Positions 15,304-21,660 of a stretch of DNA of 21,660 bases are shown in pieces (the first letter of the stretch is position 1; the number at the start of each line of letters is the position of its first letter). The DNA lies in NCBI GenBank assembly GCA_945877045.1, contig CAMCQW010000006.1, positions 1-21,660 of the forward strand, in the 5' to 3' direction. The notes below the pieces were generated by a model that was not told the DNA's origin, did not search any database, and was given only the letters and a program-made list of their open reading frames with translations. This DNA is from Chryseobacterium gleum. GTDB lineage: Bacteria; Bacteroidota; Bacteroidia; Flavobacteriales_D; Crocinitomicaceae. The position numbers and the translations under genes were made by a program.

Positions 15304-18018
15304 ATGGAGAATATAGACACACCAAAAACAAAACAAAAAAGTAATAAAACAATTAAAGTTTTCAAAGTGCTATTCGCGCTATGTATCGGTCTGTTTATTA
15401 CAATTTCTGGTGGACTTTATTTTTTTCATGACCGTATTTGTGAACTGGTACTAAAAGAGGTTAACAACGAACTTGTTGAGCCAATTCAAGTTTCAGAAGT
15501 AGATTTAGTTTTTTGGGGAAGCTTTCCCAATTTATCCATTGATCTAAAAGATGTTTACATTCAAGATAGGCTTTCTAAATCAAACTCCAAAGACACCTTA
15601 TTACAAGCAAAAAACATACGCTTGCAATTTAACCCTATTGATTTATGGAATGAAAAATACAATATAAAATATTTGGAGGTAACGGCAGGAACTTTAAACC
15701 TAAAAACAAATGCGAATGGCGAAGCAAATTATGATATACAGAAACCAGCCAAAACCAAATCAAGCAATAAATTCGATCTAAAACTGAAACGGATTTGCAT
15801 TAATAACCTTCGTCTAGTGTATCAAAATGCAACCACAAATCAACTGTATAAAACCACAATAAATAATTCTACGTTTTCAGGAAATTTTAATTCAGACAAT
15901 TATATGTTGAAAGCTGAATGCGACCTGTTTATTAATAAGATAAAAAGTAGTGAGGTGGTTTTATTAGCAAATAAAAAAGCAACCTTTGCTATTGAAATTT
16001 TGGTTGATAACAAAACAGGCACCTTCCAACTGCCAAATTCCCAAATTAATATTGAGGGACTTCCGTTTCTTGTTGATGGAAATGTTACCAAAGACAGCCT
16101 ATCATTTAAGGTTCACTCTAAGGATATCTCACTTACAGATTTAGTCAATAAGCTTTCTTTGGATGAAAAGAAGGAAGTTGCAAAATTTGATGGAGAAGGA
16201 GATGTGTATTTTGATTTAGCGATAAACGGCGCAATGGAATCAACCACTCCAATGAACGTTAATTGTCAATTCGGAATTAAAAATGGCACTTTAACTGAAC
16301 CGACCAATCATATGAAGGCCTCTGACATTTCTTTGGTTGGTAATTACAGTAATGAGGGGAAGGCAGAAGATGAGTATTTAAAATTAGAGCGTCTAAATTT
16401 TAAAACAGCAGGAGGCCCTTTCAGCGGAGATTTAATTATTAAAAACTTCTCCAATCCAACCTATAAAGGCAAAGCAAACGGAAATATAGACCTGCGGATT
16501 GCTGACGGGATATTTAAATTTCCGCTAATCGACAAAATAATTGGAAAACTAAAGATCAACGCATCGTTTTTGGTTAAGCAATCAAAGGAGGATGTAATTG
16601 TCCAGGAATGTTCTGGTGCCATACAATTATCTAATGTGCAGATAAAGCTTGAAGACGATAAGAGAACGTTTGATAAGATTAATGGAAGAATGTCTTTGCA
16701 GGGGAGTCAAATTGGGATTGAATCGACGAGTTTGAAAGTCGAAAAAACTGATTTTAATATTGCGGGTACTTTTAACAATGTCTTTAATTTTATTAACGGA
16801 TCAGGAAAGTTAGACGCCAAAATCAATTTAATAAGTAATATCACTAATGTCGCCGACTTAGGAACAACCTCAAAAGCCCAAAAAATTGAAGGCAACAGAA
16901 TTTTTGCATTGCCAGACAATATTACTGGCCATATTGATTTGCAACTTGCTCAATTAACGTATGAAAACCATCGTTTTAATAATGTTTCTGGAAGAATGCT
17001 TATTGAAGGAAGACGATTAAACTTTCCTCAATTAAGTTGCGCTAATGCAGGCGCAGTTCTAAGCGGTTCCTTGGAGATTTGTGAAAGAACACCAGAAGTA
17101 TTTTACCTAAAAGCATCCGTGCTTGGTAAAAACTTACTGTTTAAACCCTTATTCAAAGAGTGGCATAATTTTCAACAATCGGTAATCACGGATCAAAATT
17201 TATCTGGAACAGCGGAGGCATCATTAGATTTCCAAGCGCCTTTTGACTTGAGGTCTGGAGTGGTGTTGAAGGGGATACAATCAACGATTTCATTGAAGGT
17301 TTACAACGGACATTTAAAAAATGTCGAGTCCTTTAAAGATATTGTGTCTAGTTTGAGAACAAAAACAGGCAAACTCGTATTGGGAAACAATAACATTAAT
17401 GAATTTGAAAAAAAACTAAGCGATCTGTCGTTTCAAACCTTGGAAAACACGATCGTCATTAGCAACGGAATCATTCAAATCCCCAAAATGAAAATAGTTT
17501 CTTCTGCTATGGATATGGATGTATCCGGAACCCATTCATTTGATAATGTCGTGGATTATCGTTTTGCCTTTCGATTAAGAGACATAAAGCAGCAAGTTAA
17601 AAACACTGAGTTTGGTCAAATAATTGATGACGAAACAGGTTTTCGTGTTTACATGAGGATGTATGGCCCGCTTGAAAACCCTAAAATTGAATGGGATAAA
17701 ACAGCGAAATTTGAGCAAGTACAATTAACTATTTTAGAAGAAAAACAAGCAGTTAAATCTATATTAAAATCAGAATTCGGCTTCTTTAAGAAAGACTCTA
17801 CGGTTAATACATACGTTCCAAAAGAGGTCCCAAAGGAGGAAATTAAAATAAACTTTAATCCAAAAATTAAAGGAGACAATAAACCCGTGAACCTTCCGGT
17901 AAAAGATGAAAAGCCGAACAAAGACCCTAAGATTAAGAAAAATCTTCAAAAATGGAAGGAGCAAGAGGAAGACGACAATGAGGATGTAATTGTTGTCGGT
18001 AAATCGAAGGGGAAGTAA
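15304..18018 (+). CDS. AsmA-like family protein (inner-membrane anchored, periplasmic)
   Basis: The 904-residue product has a short cytoplasmic N-terminus, one membrane helix (about 19-41) and a long beta-rich periplasmic body typical of AsmA-like/TamB-related proteins. Visible family landmarks are the post-helix segment VEPIQVSEVDLVFWGSFPN with LSIDLKDVYI. The C-terminal part carries GTHSFDNVVDYRFAFRLRD (about 740-760), a feature of the AsmA-like C-terminal domain. Such proteins form hydrophobic grooves now thought to carry phospholipids between the membranes; that role for this protein is inference. The last ~70 residues are unlike the rest: a low-complexity lysine/glutamate/proline tail ending EEDDNEDVIVVGKSKGK, which may be disordered. 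The stop abuts the stop of the convergent gene. The ATG at 15304 is used; the ATG at 15297 is out of frame. Confidence 0.85.
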   Translation: MENIDTPKTKQKSNKTIKVFKVLFALCIGLFITISGGLYFFHDRICELVLKEVNNELVEPIQVSEVDLVFWGSFPNLSIDLKDVYIQDRLSKSNSKDTLLQAKNIRLQFNPIDLWNEKYNIKYLEVTAGTLNLKTNANGEANYDIQKPAKTKSSNKFDLKLKRICINNLRLVYQNATTNQLYKTTINNSTFSGNFNSDNYMLKAECDLFINKIKSSEVVLLANKKATFAIEILVDNKTGTFQLPNSQINIEGLPFLVDGNVTKDSLSFKVHSKDISLTDLVNKLSLDEKKEVAKFDGEGDVYFDLAINGAMESTTPMNVNCQFGIKNGTLTEPTNHMKASDISLVGNYSNEGKAEDEYLKLERLNFKTAGGPFSGDLIIKNFSNPTYKGKANGNIDLRIADGIFKFPLIDKIIGKLKINASFLVKQSKEDVIVQECSGAIQLSNVQIKLEDDKRTFDKINGRMSLQGSQIGIESTSLKVEKTDFNIAGTFNNVFNFINGSGKLDAKINLISNITNVADLGTTSKAQKIEGNRIFALPDNITGHIDLQLAQLTYENHRFNNVSGRMLIEGRRLNFPQLSCANAGAVLSGSLEICERTPEVFYLKASVLGKNLLFKPLFKEWHNFQQSVITDQNLSGTAEASLDFQAPFDLRSGVVLKGIQSTISLKVYNGHLKNVESFKDIVSSLRTKTGKLVLGNNNINEFEKKLSDLSFQTLENTIVISNGIIQIPKMKIVSSAMDMDVSGTHSFDNVVDYRFAFRLRDIKQQVKNTEFGQIIDDETGFRVYMRMYGPLENPKIEWDKTAKFEQVQLTILEEKQAVKSILKSEFGFFKKDSTVNTYVPKEVPKEEIKINFNPKIKGDNKPVNLPVKDEKPNKDPKIKKNLQKWKEQEEDDNEDVIVVGKSKGK

Positions 18019-19965
18019 TTAATTCTTACTAACCTTTACCGAGGACTCCAGTCCTTCAATATAGATGAGGTAAATGCCCTGGGAATATTGCCGCAAGTTA
18101 ATTTTATGGACAAGCGATTCAATCGTGCCGCTTTCAATTTCTTTACCCATTAAATTTAAGATTTTATATTCCTTACCAATCAATAGCTCAGGCACTAAGA
18201 CTGTGGCATAATCATTCGTTGGATTAGGGTAAACTTGAACGTATTTATTCATTGAAACCGTTGGTGTTTGCACAGTAGAATTTCCGCTCCCAATGGTTCC
18301 TAGGCTTTGATTATAGTATTTTCCACTGGCAGTTCTTAGGGTGTCTACTGCTCTAACCATATAAATAAATGCCCCTCCGTTTACGATGCCATTGTCATTA
18401 TAAGTTGTCCCACTAATTATCGCAGGATCAACTAAGGTCCAAAAGTTTATGTTTGGGTCCCTACGATAGACAGCGTAACCAATTACAGTTTCGGAAGATG
18501 GTGCCCATGTCAATTGAATCGAGCCATTGGCATTGGTGGAACAAGTCAGGTTGCTCGGAGGCGAAATATACCTTGACCTTAAGCTTGGATCTCCCAATTG
18601 GGCAATATGAATCCATCGTTTAAATGTGTTTAATGTGGAGGAAAAATAAGTTGAATTGTTATTCTGTGCTTTTTGAATACAATACCCTAAGTCTTCGCCC
18701 ATCGCTAAAGGGTGATAGTAAATGTATGGCCTTCCTGACCACGAACAGCTCAGCGTTTTTCCGCTGGCTAGATTAGCGCGCATTAAATTATTAGCACTGT
18801 CCCAATCGCCGAAATAGCTGCCAAATAACATCGAAAAAGTGCTCTTATAATTATTTGCAGCAAATTCATTAGTGGTAACAATACCTGACGCACCGCTATA
18901 CCAACCAGGCCCCGTTCCATACGCCCATAAATAATTACTGTTTAGTAATTCACTTGTGTAATTACCATTAACAATAGAATCTATTCCAACATTCGGAGAA
19001 AAACTTGCGTAGGCCGAACCTGCAAATCCTTCTGCAAATCCTAAAAAATTATCTTCAACGATCGCAATATCCCTCGGAATATATTGCCTTGTCTTGAAAG
19101 CGTGTAGTTTGCCAAGATAGCTTTGCATTAACATTGTTTCTGTGTTTGAAAATGCAGGAAGATTGTAAAAATCAACGCGTGCAACCTCTAATTCTACATC
19201 AGAGGGGAGTATAGACTCGTCAAATTTTCCGTCACCAGGAATATTGTGCTGTCTTGGGTCGGAAGCACTAGCATCGTTTACACTAACATCGTTCCATGTC
19301 CCATCAATGTCCGCATAATATACATCTGCAGGCCATGCGCCTAAATGATCTGGGTGACCATCCGGGTTAATATCGCCGGAATAGGGCACGGGAACATGTC
19401 CTAACAAAAACAAGCCGTTCGTGGCAACGGGATCGCTATTATAAATTCCTTGGATGAGTGATTTTACTTGTGAAACGCTGTTATTACGATTTACCAGTTG
19501 TTGTTGAACAAACCAACCATCTGCTTCAATATCTAGAATTAATTCAGAAATCTCATTTTGTAAATCGGGTAAAAAGTAGTCGTCAATTATCAAAATCATT
19601 ATTCCTTTGTTATATGGAATTTGAGTGTTAATCCCCGACACCAAATAGCCATAAGCGGTACCGGTTGAGCCAACACGCATAATACGATATTCATATAATT
19701 GGTTCGCGACCACATTACTATCCCCATAGAATAATTCCAAAGGGCCAAGGTTAGCGATTGGTGAGCCCCAACTTAAACCGCCATAGAGTTTTCGATATAA
19801 ATTATATTGTGTTGCGCCCAAAGAACTCTGCCATTTAATGGTAATAACAGTGTCATTTTCATTGACTGCAGCCTCGCTTAATACGGCATTGTCATATGAA
19901 TAAGATTGCGTAAAAAAACAGAAGGAAAATTGCAAGAAGATAAACAGAAGGAGATTGCGCTTCAT
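18019..19965 (-). CDS. T9SS-secreted gingipain-fold (C25-like) protein, probably non-catalytic
   Basis: The 648-residue product has a signal peptide (MKRNLLLFIFLQFSFCFFTQS), a fibronectin III-like module (about 25-115), a central caspase-like domain (about 120-465), a second fibronectin III-like module (about 468-545) and a T9SS type A sorting domain (about 572-648, QVYPNPTNDYATVLV). The central domain resembles peptidase family C25: a nucleotide-free Rossmann-like start (GIMILIIDDYF), GLFLLGHVPVPYSG, an MGEDLGYCIQKAQ helix and the closing LGDPSLR. However, the catalytic GHG loop reads AYGTGPG (348-354) and the strand expected to end in the catalytic cysteine reads MLFGSYFGDWD (379-389), so the His-Cys dyad seems absent. 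It may be a surface binding or structural protein. No clear -7 box is found in the 75-bp gap to recO. Confidence 0.78.
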   Translation of the reverse strand: MKRNLLLFIFLQFSFCFFTQSYSYDNAVLSEAAVNENDTVITIKWQSSLGATQYNLYRKLYGGLSWGSPIANLGPLELFYGDSNVVANQLYEYRIMRVGSTGTAYGYLVSGINTQIPYNKGIMILIIDDYFLPDLQNEISELILDIEADGWFVQQQLVNRNNSVSQVKSLIQGIYNSDPVATNGLFLLGHVPVPYSGDINPDGHPDHLGAWPADVYYADIDGTWNDVSVNDASASDPRQHNIPGDGKFDESILPSDVELEVARVDFYNLPAFSNTETMLMQSYLGKLHAFKTRQYIPRDIAIVEDNFLGFAEGFAGSAYASFSPNVGIDSIVNGNYTSELLNSNYLWAYGTGPGWYSGASGIVTTNEFAANNYKSTFSMLFGSYFGDWDSANNLMRANLASGKTLSCSWSGRPYIYYHPLAMGEDLGYCIQKAQNNNSTYFSSTLNTFKRWIHIAQLGDPSLRSRYISPPSNLTCSTNANGSIQLTWAPSSETVIGYAVYRRDPNINFWTLVDPAIISGTTYNDNGIVNGGAFIYMVRAVDTLRTASGKYYNQSLGTIGSGNSTVQTPTVSMNKYVQVYPNPTNDYATVLVPELLIGKEYKILNLMGKEIESGTIESLVHKINLRQYSQGIYLIYIEGLESSVKVSKN

Positions 19966-20040
19966 TTTTATTTATAAAAATAATAATTATTCAAGATGTA
20001 TTTGTAAAGAACTATTTTATTTCTTTGTTAAACTTTTCCG

Positions 20041-20724
20041 ATGAAAAACACTGATAACGGCCTGCTATTATTTAAAACAAATTATTCTGAAAGCAGTCTA
20101 ATCTTGACTTTTTATACCCAATCGAGTGGCTTGTCAAAATATATTTATAAGGGAGGGAAAAAGAAAAAAACACCGTTTTTAGTCTTCGGACATTATGAAA
20201 TTAGTTCATTCAAAAGACCCGAGAGTGAACTAGGGATCATTAATTCTTTAACGATTGCAACCCCTTATATATCGACGTCCTCTCATCCAATTAAAGTGCT
20301 TATTAGTTACTTTATTAGCGATGTTTTAAAACAAACCTTGCGAGAAGAGCAAGCGGATCAACAGCTATTTACTTTTCTCTTAAAGCTAGCGGAGGAGCTT
20401 AATAACACCATTAATTTAAAGTCTTTTCCTCTTGAGTTTTTAGCCAATTTAATTGCTCAGTTGGGCGTGTCACCAACAACTATTGAACATGCTACAGGGT
20501 TTAATGTGGAGGAAGGTGTTTTTTTAAGTAGTGGTAATGGAGCTATAACAAAAGACGAAAAAATGTCAAGCTATTTAAATGATCTATTTACGACACTAAA
20601 AGCTCCTGAACGAAATTTAGATAAAGAGGCTCTAGAGATATTGTTGAGCTATATGCGAATACACTTGCCATTATTTGACAATTCAAGATCGATTTCAATA
20701 ATTAGAGACGTGATTTATGATTAA
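20041..20724 (+). CDS. recO: DNA repair protein RecO
   Basis: The 227-residue product matches RecO, which with RecF and RecR loads RecA onto SSB-coated single-stranded DNA during gap repair. The N-terminal OB-fold shows LLFKTNYSESSLILTFYTQ and GLSKYIYKGG followed by a lysine-rich patch (KKKK), and the middle has the conserved ISYFISDVLKQTLREEQ-type helix seen in Bacteroidota RecO. The C-terminal half is helical and ends in the NSRSISIIRDVIYD segment. There is no cysteine anywhere, so the zinc-finger found in some RecO proteins is missing; the length is slightly short against about 240. The gene is divergent from the C25-like gene with 75 bp between them. A membrane protein gene follows after 47 bp. 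Confidence 0.9.
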   Translation: MKNTDNGLLLFKTNYSESSLILTFYTQSSGLSKYIYKGGKKKKTPFLVFGHYEISSFKRPESELGIINSLTIATPYISTSSHPIKVLISYFISDVLKQTLREEQADQQLFTFLLKLAEELNNTINLKSFPLEFLANLIAQLGVSPTTIEHATGFNVEEGVFLSSGNGAITKDEKMSSYLNDLFTTLKAPERNLDKEALEILLSYMRIHLPLFDNSRSISIIRDVIYD

Positions 20725-20771
20725 TCTATTTTTATGAATTACTTTTAACAATATTTTTTTCAATAATTAAC

Positions 20772-21233
20772 ATGAGAGATACCCTTGTAAAAAAAATAAA
20801 ACGAGCAATAATACATGCTTTAACAGCAAGCGTTTTCTCAGCAATAGTTTGCTATTGTTATGCCGCATTTTATTTTAATTTAATAGTTGATTTTAGCGAG
20901 GGAGCCAACATGTGGTCCTTAATCGGAAGGTTTTTTGTACTGTCAGGCCTACTTACTCTTCCAATATCATTGTCTTATCAATTAGGGATTCATTTCTTCC
21001 CTAAAAATACTAGGATAGTGGAGTTTCTAATCGGTCTTATTTTTAGTGGCCTCACGATTGGATTAGTTTTTTATGTTTTAAAAATGAAGGAGCCCATCTT
21101 TAAAAAAGAAGACACCATTCTTTTTGTTGATTTCTTTAAAGGCTTCCTAATGCCGTTGCTTTTCTTCCCATTATTATCTTGGTTTACTTTAAAACCAATC
21201 TTTTTATTGAAGACAGCTTCAGAAAACGAATAG
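20772..21233 (+). CDS. Hypothetical four-helix membrane protein
   Basis: I do not recognise this 153-residue protein. It has a basic N-terminus (MRDTLVKKIKR) followed by four predicted membrane segments at about 14-37, 48-73, 80-102 and 119-145, a layout that places both ends in the cytoplasm. The second segment contains LTLPISLSY and the third GLIFSGLTIGLVFY. No catalytic motif, histidine cluster or CxxC is visible. The region between helices 3 and 4 is charged (KMKEPIFKKEDT). It follows recO by 47 bp on the same strand; a T-rich run lies between but without a hairpin, so co-transcription is possible. It could be an integral membrane protein of the DUF4199 type; that is a guess. Confidence 0.65.
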   Translation: MRDTLVKKIKRAIIHALTASVFSAIVCYCYAAFYFNLIVDFSEGANMWSLIGRFFVLSGLLTLPISLSYQLGIHFFPKNTRIVEFLIGLIFSGLTIGLVFYVLKMKEPIFKKEDTILFVDFFKGFLMPLLFFPLLSWFTLKPIFLLKTASENE

Positions 21234-21303
21234 ATTTTAAAGTTTACTTAACGAACTAAATTTAATTTTAAGCGTTTAAAACAACAATGGTTGGTTATTA
21301 GAC

Positions 21304-21311
21304 TAACTTTG
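21304..21311 (+). promoter_or_regulatory. Candidate Bacteroidota -7 promoter box (TAACTTTG)
   Basis: This exact TAnnTTTG match ends 20 nt before the ATG at 21332 of the desaturase gene. The octamer is identical to the boxes at 7423 and 8537. A TTG lies 10 nt upstream (21291-21293). Confidence 0.5.
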
Positions 21312-21331
21312 TAACTAAAATATCATATTGT

Positions 21332-21660
21332 ATGTTTAATTCTAACGTAACATTTGCTAGAACTCACAACGAAGAATTTCACAAGTTTCTTCGAAAAAGG
21401 GTTGGCGATTATTTCAAAACCAAAAATATTTCTCGCCACGCAAATGCCGCTATGGTTTTTAAAACTATTGCGATGCTTGCTTTTTATCTCACACCCCTAT
21501 GCTTTCTGTTAACGGTAGAAATGTCAACATGGATGGTCTTACTAATGTGGACAATTATGGGCTTTGGTATGGCAGGAGTAGGGCTTTCTGTAATGCACGA
21601 TGCGAATCATGGTGCCTACTCAAAAAATGAAAAAGTAAATAAGATTATCGGATCTGTAAT
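21332..21660 (+). CDS. Fatty acid desaturase (3' end missing)
   Basis: The frame is open from ATG 21332 to the end of the window, giving 109 complete codons. It begins MFNSNVTFARTHNEEFHKFL, then has two hydrophobic segments (about 41-60 and 66-88) and the first histidine box HDANHG at 89-94 in GLSVMHDANHGAYS. This is the H-D-x-x-H-G form of membrane acyl-CoA or acyl-lipid desaturases with a di-iron centre. The F-A-R-x-x-x-x-x-F start resembles Bacteroidota desaturases annotated as linoleoyl-CoA (delta-6 type) desaturases. The other two histidine boxes must lie outside the window. Position of the double bond it makes cannot be told. A -7 box lies 20 nt upstream, so it has its own promoter. Confidence 0.88.
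   Translation, partial: MFNSNVTFARTHNEEFHKFLRKRVGDYFKTKNISRHANAAMVFKTIAMLAFYLTPLCFLLTVEMSTWMVLLMWTIMGFGMAGVGLSVMHDANHGAYSKNEKVNKIIGSV

Noticed and set aside
21261..21280. TTTTAAGCGTTTAAAA inverted repeat before the desaturase gene
   Set aside because: Six AT-only base pairs in AT-rich DNA; expected by chance and not followed by a T-run.
1..21660. Search for mobile elements, CRISPR arrays, tRNA or rRNA genes and defence systems
   Set aside because: No transposase, integrase, terminal repeats, spaced direct repeats or RNA-gene signatures were seen; the content is ordinary chromosomal genes.

Overview
This AT-rich window looks like chromosomal DNA of a Bacteroidota bacterium, most likely order Flavobacteriales. 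The family is uncertain; Crocinitomicaceae-like is a guess. The evidence is three proteins ending in type IX secretion (T9SS) type A sorting domains, lineage-typical genes (DUF4286, DUF4296, DUF6029, Omp28-type lipoprotein), the Bacteroidota -7 promoter octamer TAnnTTTG upstream of many genes, and no clear Shine-Dalgarno sequences. I see no insertion sequence, integrase, CRISPR array, tRNA or rRNA. Coding density is very high and no gene-free stretch exceeds about 160 bp.

Layout. At 1-3260 there is the end of a MORN-repeat gene, then RNase R and a small T9SS-secreted protein, both on the minus strand. At 3392-6515 a tight plus-strand trio encodes a periplasmic TlpA-like thioredoxin, a DUF6029 outer-membrane barrel and an Omp28-like lipoprotein. 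It ends at a bidirectional terminator shared with a second T9SS protein (6562-7314, minus). At 7435-9124 lie DUF4286, rsmA/ksgA and a helical protein of unknown function. At 9154-11534 a minus-strand operon encodes a polyprenol-phosphate mannosyltransferase-like GT2, dihydroorotase and a DUF4296 lipoprotein. At 11691-18018, on the plus strand, are the RseP site-2 protease, the bifunctional PaaZ and a large AsmA-like protein. At 18019-19965 (minus) is a gingipain-fold T9SS protein that appears to lack its catalytic residues. At 20041-21660 are recO, a four-helix membrane protein and the start of a fatty acid desaturase.

How the genes fit together. Much of the window is housekeeping: RNA decay, rRNA methylation, pyrimidine synthesis, recombination, envelope-stress proteolysis and lipid desaturation. 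The most suggestive part is 2511-7314. In the thioredoxin, barrel and lipoprotein, all mature cysteines sit in compact motifs (CAPC; C513 plus CVGGVC; CVFC plus the lipid cysteine). The trio is flanked on both sides by secreted proteins with paired cysteines. This would fit a thiol/disulfide relay reaching the outer membrane, possibly serving T9SS cargo, but that reading is inference. Other points to check are a hairpin over the RNase R start codon, a predicted leaderless DUF4286-ksgA mRNA, and two convergent gene pairs whose stop codons abut with no gap.
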